Assembly: GCF_009720655.1 (NCBI RefSeq)
Contig: NZ_WNKS01000003.1
Location: 124,001-188,000, forward strand
Reading direction: 5' to 3'
Length of the DNA: 64,000 nt
Source: Rhodoblastus acidophilus
Lineage (GTDB): Bacteria > Pseudomonadota > Alphaproteobacteria > Rhizobiales > Beijerinckiaceae
Below, one piece after another: positions 20,792-28,781 of this stretch. The translations under genes were made by a program, and so were the position numbers. Under the pieces are notes generated by a model. That model ran no database searches. It saw only the letters and a program-made list of their open reading frames with translations, and had not been told where the DNA came from. How positions within the stretch are numbered: the first letter of the stretch is position 1; every line of letters starts with the position of its first letter.

Positions 20792-22221
20792 CCCGGCTGG
20801 TCGTGGGTCCCTTCAACCGGGTCGAGGGCGATCTGGAGCTGACGCTGGACATCGAAGAAGGCCGCGTCGCCGAGGCGCGCGTGGCGGCCACGCTCTATCG
20901 CGGTTTCGAGCAAATCCTCGTCGGGCGTCCGGCGGGCGACGCGCTCACCATCGCGCCGCGCATCTGCGGCATTTGCTCGGTGTCGCAAAGCCTGGCGGCC
21001 GCCGCCGCCTTGCGCGAAATTTCGGGCGTCAAGCCGCCGCGCAACGGGGAACTGGCGGCGAACCTCGTTCATGCCGCCGAAAACATCGCCGACCACCTGA
21101 GCCATTTTTATTTGTTCTTCATGCCGGATTTTGCCCGCGCCGAATATGCGCCAAAGCCGTGGCATGCCGAAATTGCCGCGCGCTTCAAGGCGGTGGAGGG
21201 CGCCGCCGCGCGCGACATGCTTCCCGCGCGCGCCCGCCTACTGCACATCATGGGCCTGCTCGCGGGCAAATGGCCGCATTCCCTGGCCCTGCAACCGGGC
21301 GGCGTCACCCGCGCGCTCGATCTCGGCGGGAAAATGCGCCTTTTGGCGATCCTGGGCGATTTCCGCGCCTTCGCGGAATCAAACCTGTTCGGCGCGCCGC
21401 TCGAAGACATCGCCGCGATGGAGACGCCCGAGGACCTGTGGGCCTATGCGGAGACCAAAGCCGATTTTGCAGCTTTTTTGCGCCTCGCCCGCGACCTGAG
21501 CCTGGACAAACTCGGCCGCTGCGCCCTGCCGCTGATGAGTTTTGGCGGCTATCACGGCGCGGAAGGGCCGCTGTTCCAAGCCGGCGTCGTCGACGCCGCC
21601 GGCGCCGCGAAAACCATGGGCAGGATCGGCGAGCAGGTCGCGGCCTCCTATTTCGCCGATTGCGCCGAAGACCCTTTTCGCGCGCACACACTGCCCGACA
21701 TGGAGCGCGTCGGGGCCTATTCCTTCGCCAAGGCGCCGCGCCTCGACGGAAGCCCCGCCGAAACCGGCGCGGTGGCGCGGCAGGCGGTCGCGGGCCAAAA
21801 GCTGGTGCGCGCGCTGCTGGCGCAATCCGGCGGCAGCCAAGTGCTGGCGCGGGTCGTCGCCCGCGTGCTCGAAATCGCCCTGATTACAATCGCCGCCGAA
21901 AACTGGGCCAGGGCGCTCAATGTCCGGGAAAATTTCTGCGAGACCGCGCCGCCGCTGGCGAGTGGCGCGGTCATCGGCCGGGTCGAGGCGGCGCGTGGCG
22001 CGCTCGGCCATTGGGTGAGCGTGGAGCGCGGCGCCATCCGCGCCTATCAAATCATCGCGCCGACCACATGGAATTTCTCGCCCCGCGACGCGGCGGGCGT
22101 TCCCGGTCCGTTGGAGCAGGCGCTGGTCGGCGTCGAAACCGGCGCGCTCGGCGCGAAAGCGGCGGCGATCCAGCATGTGGTCAGGAGTTTCGATCCCTGC
22201 ATGGTGTGCACGGCGCATTGA
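20788..22221 (+). CDS. hupV: H2-sensing regulatory hydrogenase large subunit HupV (HoxC)
   Basis: HupV carries the [NiFe] site of the H2 sensor. The 477-residue protein has the L1 motif RICGICSVSQ (RxCGxC, with Gln where catalytic enzymes usually have His) and the L2 motif DPCMVCTAH. The protein stops exactly at that His, with no C-terminal extension, so it needs no HupD-type protease. Both features are diagnostic of the sensor class. The start is a GTG overlapping the hupU stop by 4 bp. A 7-bp GC hairpin follows 40 bp after the stop. Confidence 0.95.
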   Translation: MTRLVVGPFNRVEGDLELTLDIEEGRVAEARVAATLYRGFEQILVGRPAGDALTIAPRICGICSVSQSLAAAAALREISGVKPPRNGELAANLVHAAENIADHLSHFYLFFMPDFARAEYAPKPWHAEIAARFKAVEGAAARDMLPARARLLHIMGLLAGKWPHSLALQPGGVTRALDLGGKMRLLAILGDFRAFAESNLFGAPLEDIAAMETPEDLWAYAETKADFAAFLRLARDLSLDKLGRCALPLMSFGGYHGAEGPLFQAGVVDAAGAAKTMGRIGEQVAASYFADCAEDPFRAHTLPDMERVGAYSFAKAPRLDGSPAETGAVARQAVAGQKLVRALLAQSGGSQVLARVVARVLEIALITIAAENWARALNVRENFCETAPPLASGAVIGRVEAARGALGHWVSVERGAIRAYQIIAPTTWNFSPRDAAGVPGPLEQALVGVETGALGAKAAAIQHVVRSFDPCMVCTAH

Positions 22222-22261
22222 GGGCGCGTTAACCGCGTTTCAAGCCGTCGTCCCGCCCTTA

Positions 22262-22280
22262 ACGCGCCGGCAAGGCGCGT
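22262..22280 (+). terminator. GC-rich hairpin after hupUV
   Basis: ACGCGCC (22262-22268) and GGCGCGT (22274-22280) form a perfect 7-bp stem with a 5-nt loop, 40 bp after the hupV stop and before a separate small gene. There is no T tract, so it is at best a weak or Rho-assisted terminator, or an mRNA end. Confidence 0.45.
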
Positions 22281-22328
22281 GGCCAAAACTCGCGTCAAGC
22301 TTACCCAAGTCTTGACGAGGCCGCTCAA

Positions 22329-22574
22329 ATGAACGCATCGAAAATTTTTCTGGCCGGCGCGGCGCTGCTCGGCCTCACCTGTGGCGCCCACGCCTGGGAG
22401 GAAGGGGCGATCGTATCGGTCTGCGGCGCCTGCCCCTCGGGGCAATCGCCCTCGGCCCTGGCGCTGGAGATGACGGTGACGCAGATGCAGGCGCATAATC
22501 CGCAGACGCAGCATACCGTCATCGTCAATCACCCGATGGATGCCTGGCAGCGCCCGATCAGCGTCCGCTACTGA
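22329..22574 (+). CDS. small secreted CxxC protein between hupV and hupS (unrecognised)
   Basis: The product has 81 residues. Residues 1-22 form a Sec signal peptide ending GAHA, so the mature protein of about 59 residues is probably periplasmic. The mature N-terminus holds VCGACPSGQ, a CxxC pair that could be redox-active or bind a metal; a further Cys lies only in the signal peptide. I do not recognise the family. It reads in the same direction as hupV and hupS but is separated from hupS by a decayed gene and the hupS promoter. Periplasmic location would match the hydrogenase, but the position may be chance. Confidence 0.6.
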   Translation: MNASKIFLAGAALLGLTCGAHAWEEGAIVSVCGACPSGQSPSALALEMTVTQMQAHNPQTQHTVIVNHPMDAWQRPISVRY

Positions 22575-22619
22575 GACGCGCGCGGCGCGCACGGACAGGT
22601 CCCCGCGAAGTTGAACGGC

Positions 22620-22928
22620 GCTTTGGCCTTGAATGCGCCCTGAGTCGGGTTCAACCAGCCACAGCACATTGGCGACCAGCCCCGCCGCGTTCATCCCGTC
22701 CGTCCTCGCGCTGGCGATCGCGCCGTCCTATTTCGACGTCCAACGCAGAGCGTTCGGGCAGACTTCGCCTGACCGGGCCATCCCGCGCGGGAAAATCCAG
22801 AGGTTGGTCCCGATATCCGCCTTCCAGTCGATGGAGCGCGCGGCAATGACTCCGTCATTGAGGCCGTGGCGGACGACGCGCGTCCGGGGATGGAGCGAAA
22901 AGGGACGCAAGGAAAGCCGCGCAAACAA
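22620..22928 (-). pseudogene. decayed linear-amide C-N hydrolase (choloylglycine/penicillin V acylase family) fragment
   Basis: Reading the minus strand from 22928, one frame gives RTRVVRHG, ARSIDWKADIGTNLW, IFPRGMARSG and LRWTSK, then an in-frame TAG at 22730-22728. The same frame continues as DGMNAAGLVANVLWLVEPDSG. These blocks match, in order, the N-terminal third of Ntn-type linear-amide hydrolases (typically CTRVVY...RSMDW...TNLWVFPRGM...WTSKYG...DGMNEKGLVANLLYL). The catalytic N-terminal Cys position reads Arg, there is an internal stop and a small loss around it, and the remaining two thirds of the gene are missing. It therefore cannot be functional. It fills most of the gap between the small CxxC gene and the hupS promoter. 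Confidence 0.75.
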
Positions 22929-23156
22929 GGCCCTGCCACCGGAAACCGGGCGCCACGATTCTCTCCGTGTTTGAAATCATTTTGCAGAAACAATTTTACG
23001 CGCGGCGCGCTTCACCCGAAGCGCCTGCGCCTTCCCCTGGGGCGCCAAGAAACTTGCGTCCGGCGCCAGCGCTCTTTCCACTTTTTTAAGCAGAACACGC
23101 GGAATTTTATTCCTACAAGTCCTTGAATCCTGGAGGAAGCAGACAAATTGTCGCAG

Positions 23157-23172
23157 TTGGCGCCCTTTTTGC
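23157..23172 (+). promoter_or_regulatory. sigma54 (RpoN) promoter of hupSL
   Basis: TTGGCGCCCTTTTTGC matches the -24/-12 consensus TGGCAC-N5-TTGC with one mismatch and the required GG-N10-GC spacing (GG 23159-23160, GC 23171-23172). Transcription would start near 23184, about 77 bp before the hupS ATG. The element lies inside a perfect inverted repeat, CAGTTGGC (23154-23161) and GCCAACTG (23171-23178). Upstream, GACAAATTGTC (about 23142-23152) and GGAATTTTATTCC (23101-23113) are further symmetrical sequences that could bind an activator. HupR, encoded downstream, is a fitting sigma54 activator. Confidence 0.8.
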
Positions 23173-23260
23173 CAACTGGAGCCCAACCGCAGGCGGCGCA
23201 GCCGTCGCGAGGGCGCGGGGCTCGCGCCCAAAGAACCGGACCAGGGCAGGAGAGCGCTTG

Positions 23261-24361
23261 ATGTCGGCAACCGAAACTTTTTACGACGTGATCCGTCGCC
23301 AGGGGATCACCCGGCGCAATTTTTCGAAATTCTGCTCGCTCACCGCCGCCAGCATGGGTCTGGGCGCGACCGGCGCCTCGCAAGTGGCGCATGCGCTGGA
23401 GACGAACCCGCGCGTCCCCGTGATCTGGATGCACGGCCTCGAATGCACCTGCTGCTCGGAAAGTTTTATCCGCTCGGCGCACCCGCTGGTGAAGGATGTG
23501 GTGCTGTCGATGATCTCGCTCGACTATGACGATACGATCATGGCGGCGGCGGGCCATCAGGCTGAGGCGATTCTCCAGGAGACCCGCCAGAAGTACAAGG
23601 GCAAGTACATCCTCGCGGTGGAGGGCAATCCGCCGCTGAACGAGGACGGCATGTTCTGCATCGACGGCGGCCGTCCCTTCGTCGAAAAACTCAAGGAAAT
23701 GGCCGCCGACGCCATGGCCGTGATCGCCTGGGGCTCCTGCGCCTCCTGGGGTTGCGTGCAAGCCGCGAAACCCAATCCGACCCACGCCGTGCCGATCGAC
23801 AAGGTCATCACCGACAAGCCGATCATCAAAGTGCCGGGATGCCCGCCGATCGCCGAAGTCATGACCGGCGTCATCACTTTTGTGAACACCTTTGGACGGC
23901 TGCCGGAGCTCGACCGCCAGGGCCGTCCGCTGATGTTCTATTCGCAGCGCATCCACGACAAGTGCTACCGCCGTCCGCATTTCGACGCCGGCCAGTTCGT
24001 CGAGGAATGGGACGACGAAAACGCGCGAAAGGGTTTTTGTCTTTACAAAATGGGCTGCAAGGGCCCAACCACTTACAACGCCTGCTCCACCGTGCGCTGG
24101 AACGACGGCGTCTCCTTCCCGATCCAGTCGGGCCACGGCTGCATCGGCTGTTCGGAAGACGGTTTCTGGGACAAGGGGCCATTCTACGAACGCCTCTCGA
24201 ACATCCACCAGTTCGGCATCGAGGCCAACGCCGACAAGATCGGCATCGCCGCCACGGCCGCGGTGGTCGGCGCCATGGCGATTCACGCCGGCATCACGGC
24301 GGTCGGCCGCCTGCGGGTCAAACACGACCACAAGACGCCGCCCGCCTCGGCGCAAGAATGA
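23261..24361 (+). CDS. hupS: uptake [NiFe]-hydrogenase small subunit HupS
   Basis: HupS carries the Fe-S clusters that take electrons from the [NiFe] site of HupL to cytochrome b HupC at the periplasmic face. The 366-residue precursor has a twin-arginine signal (RR at 18-19, TRRNFSK) and a hydrophobic stretch to about residue 46, so HupSL is exported folded by Tat. Cluster ligands are seen at [33 protein letters not shown], then [29 protein letters not shown] and [16 protein letters not shown]-terminal hydrophobic anchor lies near residues 325-348. The ATG at 23261 fits the Tat leader and the AGGAG site; the frame is open further upstream but overlaps the sigma54 promoter. Confidence 0.97.
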   Translation: MSATETFYDVIRRQGITRRNFSKFCSLTAASMGLGATGASQVAHALETNPRVPVIWMHGLECTCCSESFIRSAHPLVKDVVLSMISLDYDDTIMAAAGHQAEAILQETRQKYKGKYILAVEGNPPLNEDGMFCIDGGRPFVEKLKEMAADAMAVIAWGSCASWGCVQAAKPNPTHAVPIDKVITDKPIIKVPGCPPIAEVMTGVITFVNTFGRLPELDRQGRPLMFYSQRIHDKCYRRPHFDAGQFVEEWDDENARKGFCLYKMGCKGPTTYNACSTVRWNDGVSFPIQSGHGCIGCSEDGFWDKGPFYERLSNIHQFGIEANADKIGIAATAAVVGAMAIHAGITAVGRLRVKHDHKTPPASAQE

Positions 24362-24408
24362 TCGCCCGCCCGCAAGACCGGTCTCAAGAATTTTAGGGAA
24401 ACGCACAC

Positions 24409-26199
24409 ATGGGTCTCGAAACGCCGAACGGCTTTAAGCTCGACAATTCTGGCAAGCGGGTCGTCGTCGATCCGGTCACCCGAATCGAAGGCCATCTTCG
24501 CGTCGAGGTGAACGTCGATTCCAACAACGTCATCCGCAACGCCGTCTCCACCGGCACGATGTGGCGCGGCATCGAGGTGATCCTGCGCGGCCGCGATCCG
24601 CGCGACGCCTGGGCCTTTACGGAGCGGATCTGCGGCGTCTGCACGGGAACGCACGCGCTGACTTCGGTCCGCGCCGTGGAAGACGCCTTGGCGATCAAGA
24701 TTCCGGAGAACGCCAACTCCATCCGCAACATCATGCAGCTGACCCTGCAAGTGCACGACCACATCGTGCATTTCTATCATCTGCATGCGCTCGATTGGGT
24801 GGATGTCGTTTCCGCGCTGTCGGCCGATCCCAAGGCCACCTCGGCGCTGGCGCAGTCGATTTCGTCCTGGCCGCTGTCCTCGCCCGGCTATTTCAAGGAG
24901 CTTCAGGGCCGCTTGAAGCGGTTTGTCGAATCCGGCCAGCTCGGCCCGTTCAAGAACGGCTATTGGGGTTCGCCCGCCTACAAGCTGCCGCCGGAAGCCA
25001 ACCTGATGGCGGTCGCCCACTATCTGGAAGCGCTCGACTTCCAGAAGGATATTGTCAAAATTCACACCGTCTTCGGCGGCAAGAACCCGCATCCGAACTG
25101 GCTGGTCGGCGGCGTGCCGTGCCCGATCAACGTCGATGGAATCGGCGGCGTCGGCGCGATCAACATGGAGCGGCTGAATCTCGTCAGCGAGATCATCGAC
25201 CGTTCGATCGAGTTCACCAACAAGGTCTATATTCCCGACCTGCTCGCCATCGCCTCGTTCTACAAGGATTGGCTGTACGGCGGCGGCCTGTCGAGCAAGT
25301 CGGTGCTGTCCTACGGCGACATTCCCGAGCGCGCCAACGATTATTCCGCCGCGAACCTGCTCCTGCCGCAAGGCGCGATCATCAACGGCAACCTCAACGA
25401 GGTCTTCCCGGTCAATCTCCGCGATCCCGAGGAGATCCAGGAATTCGTCGCCCATTCCTGGTACAAGTACCCGGATGAAACCAAGGGCCTGCATCCCTGG
25501 GACGGCGTCACCGAGCCGAATTTCGTGCTCGGCCCCAACGCCAAGGGCACGAGAACCAATATCGAAGCCCTGGACGAAAGCGCGAAATACAGCTTCATCA
25601 AGGCGCCGCGCTGGAAGGGCAACGCCATGGAGGTCGGGCCGCTCGCCCGCTGGATCATCGGCTACGCCCAGAACAAGCCGGAATTCAAGGAGCCCGTCGA
25701 AAAGGTCCTGAAGGACCTCGGCGCGCCGACGTCGGCCCTGTTCTCGACGCTCGGCCGCACGGCGGCGCGCGGTCTGGAATGCCAGTGGGCCGCCAACAAG
25801 CTCAAGCATTTCCATGACAAGCTGATCGCCAACATCAAAGCGGGCGACTCCAGCACCGCCAATGTCGACAAGTGGGATCCTCAGACCTGGCCCTCCGAGG
25901 TCAAGGGCGTGGGCTTCACCGAGGCGCCGCGCGGCGCGCTCGCCCATTGGATCAAGATCAAGGACGGCAAGATCGACAATTACCAGGCGGTGGTGCCCAC
26001 CACCTGGAACGGCAGCCCGCGCGACCCCAAAGGCAATATCGGCGCCTTCGAGGCCTCGCTGCTCGACACGCCGATGGCGGATCCGTCGCAGCCGCTGGAG
26101 ATCATCCGCACCTTGCATTCCTTCGACCCCTGCCTCGCCTGCTCGACTCACGTGATGAGCGAGGACGGCCAGGAAATGGCGAAGATTCAGGTTCGCTGA
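24409..26199 (+). CDS. hupL: uptake [NiFe]-hydrogenase large subunit HupL
   Basis: HupL holds the Ni-Fe active site that oxidises H2 in the periplasm. The 596-residue precursor has L1 [12 protein letters not shown] and L2 [10 protein letters not shown], giving the four Cys ligands. It ends with a 15-residue extension after the L2 His (H581), to be removed by HupD after nickel insertion. The N-terminal [15 protein letters not shown] motif is standard. HupL has no signal of its own and would be exported with HupS. It sits 47 bp after hupS. A hairpin lies between hupL and hupC. Confidence 0.98.
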   Translation: MGLETPNGFKLDNSGKRVVVDPVTRIEGHLRVEVNVDSNNVIRNAVSTGTMWRGIEVILRGRDPRDAWAFTERICGVCTGTHALTSVRAVEDALAIKIPENANSIRNIMQLTLQVHDHIVHFYHLHALDWVDVVSALSADPKATSALAQSISSWPLSSPGYFKELQGRLKRFVESGQLGPFKNGYWGSPAYKLPPEANLMAVAHYLEALDFQKDIVKIHTVFGGKNPHPNWLVGGVPCPINVDGIGGVGAINMERLNLVSEIIDRSIEFTNKVYIPDLLAIASFYKDWLYGGGLSSKSVLSYGDIPERANDYSAANLLLPQGAIINGNLNEVFPVNLRDPEEIQEFVAHSWYKYPDETKGLHPWDGVTEPNFVLGPNAKGTRTNIEALDESAKYSFIKAPRWKGNAMEVGPLARWIIGYAQNKPEFKEPVEKVLKDLGAPTSALFSTLGRTAARGLECQWAANKLKHFHDKLIANIKAGDSSTANVDKWDPQTWPSEVKGVGFTEAPRGALAHWIKIKDGKIDNYQAVVPTTWNGSPRDPKGNIGAFEASLLDTPMADPSQPLEIIRTLHSFDPCLACSTHVMSEDGQEMAKIQVR

Positions 26200-26210
26200 C
26201 CGCTGATCGT

Positions 26211-26238
26211 CCCCTCTCCTCGCTCGCGGGGAGAGGGG
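26211..26238 (+). other. intercistronic hairpin between hupL and hupC
   Basis: CCCCTCTCC (26211-26219) pairs with GGAGAGGGG (26230-26238), a perfect 9-bp stem with a 10-nt loop, 12 bp after the hupL stop. The sequence resembles short REP-like units common between alphaproteobacterial genes. It could protect the hupSL mRNA end or stop part of transcription, so that structural subunits are made in excess over hupCDF. No T tract follows. Confidence 0.55.
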
Positions 26239-26287
26239 CAGCCCGCACAAGGGCCAAGTAATCAAATGAATCCCTCGGGAGGTCGTC

Positions 26288-27013
26288 ATGGATGATCTGG
26301 CGAAAATCGCCGATATCAGCGAATTGAAGGGTGAGGTCGTCGTCGCCCGCCGCACGGTCTATGTCTATCAGGCGCCGGTGCGCATCTGGCACTGGGTCAA
26401 TGCGGCGTGCATGACCGTGCTGTTCATCACCGGCTATCTGATCGCCTCGCCGCCCGGCTCGCTCGGCGGCGAAGCCAGCGCCCATTACCAGATGGGGTAT
26501 ATTCGCTTCGCCCATTTCGCGGCGGGCCAGACCATGGCCGTGTTCTTCCTGATGCGGTTCGTCTGGGTGTTCCTGGGCAACCCCGCCTCGAAGCAGCTGT
26601 TCTGGGTTCCCGTCTGGAAGAAGAACTTTTGGGATGGCCTGTGGAACGAGGCCAAATGGTACGCCTTCGCGGTCAAGTTTCCCCGGCAATACGTCGGCCA
26701 TAACCCGCTGGCGCATCTGATGATGTTCTTCGTGTTCACCCTCGGCACGATCTTCATGATCTGCACCGGCTTCGCCCTGTATTCCCAAGGCGCCGGCGAA
26801 GGCTCGATCTGGGCCAAGCTGTTCGGCTGGGTGTTCCTGATCTTCCCCAACAGCCAGGACGTGCACACCTATCACCACCTTGGCCTGTGGGTGCTGTGCA
26901 TTTTCGCCGCCATCCACGTCTATGCGGCGGTCCGCGAAGACATCATGTCGCGCCAGAGCATGATTTCGTCGATGATCTCCGGCGAACGCCAGTTCCGCGA
27001 CGACAAGGTTTGA
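26288..27013 (+). CDS. hupC: hydrogenase b-type cytochrome HupC
   Basis: HupC is the di-haem membrane cytochrome b that anchors HupSL and passes its electrons to quinone. The 241-residue protein has four hydrophobic helices and the family His pattern: VRIWHWVNAACM in helix 1, an RFAHFAAGQTMAVF segment with a second His, NPLAHLMMF in helix 3 and TYHHLGLWVL with IHVYAAVRED in helix 4. A GGGAGG ribosome site precedes the ATG. The stop is 1 bp from the hupD start. Confidence 0.95.
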   Translation: MDDLAKIADISELKGEVVVARRTVYVYQAPVRIWHWVNAACMTVLFITGYLIASPPGSLGGEASAHYQMGYIRFAHFAAGQTMAVFFLMRFVWVFLGNPASKQLFWVPVWKKNFWDGLWNEAKWYAFAVKFPRQYVGHNPLAHLMMFFVFTLGTIFMICTGFALYSQGAGEGSIWAKLFGWVFLIFPNSQDVHTYHHLGLWVLCIFAAIHVYAAVREDIMSRQSMISSMISGERQFRDDKV

Positions 27014-27014
27014 C

Positions 27015-27581
27015 ATGGACAAGAAAATCCTCGTCCTCGGCATTGGCAACATCCTTTGGGCCGACGAAGGTTTCGGAGTGCGCGCGCTGGAAATTTTTCA
27101 CAGCCTCTATCGCGTCCCCGAAAACGTCAGCCTGCTGGACGGCGGCACGCAGGGCCTCTACCTCGTGCAGTTCGTCCAGGAGGCGGATTATCTTCTGGTG
27201 TTCGACGCCATCGACTACGGCCTAAAACCCGGAACGCTCAAAATCGTCGAGGGCGGCGAGGTGCCAAAGTTCACCGGCGCCAAGAAAATGAGCCTGCACC
27301 AGACCGGCTTTCAGGAAGTGCTGTCCGCCGCCGACCTGCTCGGCGACTATCCGGAAAAGCTCGCCCTGATCGGCTGCCAGCCCGAGGATTTGGAAGACTG
27401 GGGCGGGCCGCTGACCCAGCCGGTTCGCGACCAGTTGGTCCATGCGGCGGAAATCGCCGCGTCGATTCTTGAACAATGGGGCGCGTCATGCACGCGCCGC
27501 GAAAAGGGCGAAATGGTCGAGCCGCTGCTCGCCAATGACATCGACCACGCGAGCTACGAGCGGCCGATCGCGGCCGCGTAA
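27015..27581 (+). CDS. hupD: hydrogenase maturation endopeptidase HupD
   Basis: HupD cleaves the C-terminal tail of HupL after the L2 His once nickel is inserted, closing the active site. The 188-residue protein has the family start LGIGNILWADEGFGV with the nickel-sensing acidic residue, the FDAIDYG segment with the second acidic ligand, and KMSLHQTGFQE with the conserved His. Its target is present as the 15-residue tail of HupL. It is co-transcribed with hupC. HupE, found next in many rhizobial clusters, is absent. Confidence 0.95.
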   Translation: MDKKILVLGIGNILWADEGFGVRALEIFHSLYRVPENVSLLDGGTQGLYLVQFVQEADYLLVFDAIDYGLKPGTLKIVEGGEVPKFTGAKKMSLHQTGFQEVLSAADLLGDYPEKLALIGCQPEDLEDWGGPLTQPVRDQLVHAAEIAASILEQWGASCTRREKGEMVEPLLANDIDHASYERPIAAA

Positions 27582-27668
27582 AAAAGCCTTTCGGTCGCAT
27601 CGTCCCCTGCGGCCGAAACGGCGGCGCGGCGCAAATGCCGCGTCGCCCTTTTCAAAGGAACTGTCTTC

Positions 27669-27959
27669 ATGTGTCTTGGCGTGCCGATGACGGTGATCGA
27701 AAGCGACGAGGTGTCCGCGCTCTGCGCGCGCGGGAACGAGACGCGTCGCGTGTCGGTGCTTCTGGTCGGAGGGCAGCCAGCCGGCGCCAAGCTCTTGATT
27801 CACATCGACAGCGCCGTGCGCGTGCTCGATGACGAGGAGGCGGCGCTGATCGACCAGGCGCTGGTCGGTCTCGAAGCCGCGATGCGCGGCGAGAATTTCG
27901 AAAGCGCCTTCGCCGATCTCATCAACCGGGAGCCACAGCTTCCCGAGCATCTGCGCTGA
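27669..27959 (+). CDS. hupF: hydrogenase chaperone HupF (HypC family)
   Basis: HupF is a HypC-like chaperone that in Rhizobium binds HupL, including under oxygen. The 96-residue protein starts MCLGVPMTV with the essential Cys2, and has the long C-terminal helix (residues 60-90) that distinguishes HupF from HypC (75 residues, encoded at 35170). Both paralogues are kept here, as in aerobic H2 oxidisers. It ends the first hup gene block. The next 370 bp contain a palindromic repeat and promoter elements. Confidence 0.92.
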   Translation: MCLGVPMTVIESDEVSALCARGNETRRVSVLLVGGQPAGAKLLIHIDSAVRVLDDEEAALIDQALVGLEAAMRGENFESAFADLINREPQLPEHLR

Positions 27960-28000
27960 ACGAGATGCTCCGACAACAGTAGAATTTCAAGCCCTGGCGT

Positions 28001-28126
28001 CGTCATTGCGAGCGGAGCGAAGCAATCCAGACCACCCAAGCGACGCATGACTGGCGCTCTGGCAACAAAGTCGCGCAATCGTTGCCTAAGAGACTCCTGG
28101 ATTGCTTCTCTCCACTCACAATGACG
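28001..28126. repeat. MITE-like palindromic repeat, family B copy 1
   Basis: The element starts CGTCATTGCGAGCGGAGCGA and continues AGCAATCCAG (28021-28030). It ends with the near-complementary CTGGATTGCTTC...CACAATGACG (28097-28126). The ends therefore form an imperfect terminal inverted repeat of about 30 bp around an unrelated centre. A second copy lies at 35063-35144 between hypF and hypC. Similar CGTCATTGCGAG units are widespread intergenic repeats in alphaproteobacteria. No coding capacity. It separates hupF from the promoter region of hupG. Confidence 0.85.
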
Positions 28127-28158
28127 TCATCAAGGCTCGTGAATATTTCTCAACCCAT

Positions 28159-28172
28159 TTGATCTGCATCAA
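28159..28172 (+). promoter_or_regulatory. FNR/FixK box upstream of hupG
   Basis: TTGATCTGCATCAA is a perfect match to the FNR/FixK consensus TTGAT-N4-ATCAA. Its centre is at 28165.5. With the class II spacing of 41.5 bp, transcription would start near 28207, and a TATTTC sequence at 28194-28199 is in the right place for the -10 element. This points to low-oxygen induction of the hupG-hypX operon by an FnrN/FixK-type activator, as known for hyp genes of rhizobia. Confidence 0.8.
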
Positions 28173-28291
28173 AAATAATCCATTCCAGCCCATTATTTCT
28201 GCTGGAAAGATCATTTCTCTTTCTGTAAGCTTCGCTTCCATAGATGACGCCGAACGGCGCAAATACCCCGCTTTTCCAAGGAGAAGCCGCG

Positions 28292-28306
28292 TGGCGCGCT
28301 TCTTGC
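28292..28306 (+). promoter_or_regulatory. sigma54 promoter upstream of hupG
   Basis: TGGCGCGCTTCTTGC fits TGGCAC-N5-TTGC with one mismatch and GG-N10-GC spacing (GG 28293-28294, GC 28305-28306). The start of transcription would be near 28318, 16 bp before the hupG GTG. Its hexamer TGGCGC is identical to that of the hupS promoter, so both blocks may answer to the same activator. Confidence 0.7.
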
Positions 28307-28333
28307 GGAGACGGGAAACGAAAGGAAACGCTC

Positions 28334-28765
28334 GTGGATCATTCCCTGCTCAAGGCGCTTGTCGAGCGCCATGGCTTGCCCGTTATCGATGATGCCTCCA
28401 TCGACGCCTTTTTCGCCTCCGGCGGCCCCCATGCCCTGCTGTTCTTCTCCGGCGCTGGCGCGCCCCGCCCGGAAACCTCCGATGTCGCGGTGCTGTTTCC
28501 CGAACTGCTCAAGGTGTTTTCCGGCCAGGTGCGCGGCGCGCTGGTCGCGCCGGAGGCCGAAGCGGCGCTGAAAAACCGTTTCCAGGTGTTCGTCTTCCCC
28601 TCCGTCGTCGTGACGCGCGACGGACAGCCGGTCGCCGTGCTGCCCAAAATCCTTGATTGGGCAGACTACCGCCAAAGAATCGCCGAGGCCCTTGCGCCCG
28701 ACGCGCCCGTGCTGGTCGCGCCGCAAAAGCCCAGGACCGAATTCGCCCACGTCCATCGCGCGTAG
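28334..28765 (+). CDS. hupG: hydrogenase accessory protein HupG (HyaE family)
   Basis: HupG belongs to the thioredoxin-fold HyaE family, chaperones proposed to assist hydrogenase subunits before Tat export. The 143-residue protein has the thioredoxin-like pattern of a HALLFFSG strand, then FQVFVFPSVVVTRDG and a KILDWADYRQRI helix, but no CxxC. I chose the GTG at 28334 because it follows an AAAGGAA ribosome site and begins at the conserved region; the open frame upstream overlaps the promoter. It opens the second operon, which runs to hupT. Confidence 0.88.
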   Translation: MDHSLLKALVERHGLPVIDDASIDAFFASGGPHALLFFSGAGAPRPETSDVAVLFPELLKVFSGQVRGALVAPEAEAALKNRFQVFVFPSVVVTRDGQPVAVLPKILDWADYRQRIAEALAPDAPVLVAPQKPRTEFAHVHRA

Positions 28766-28781
28766 ACTCAGGGAGAGAAAT

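Noticed and set aside
22633-22974. Plus-strand open frame of 113 residues in the hupV-hupS gap.
   Set aside because: It is antisense to the pseudogene blocks, has no ribosome site and no recognisable protein features.
22978-22996. TTG-N6-CAA sequence (TTGCAGAAACAA) upstream of hupS as a HupR site.
   Set aside because: The described HupR site in Rhodobacter is TTG-N5-CAA; the spacing here is off by one and the region is AT-rich, so chance is likely.
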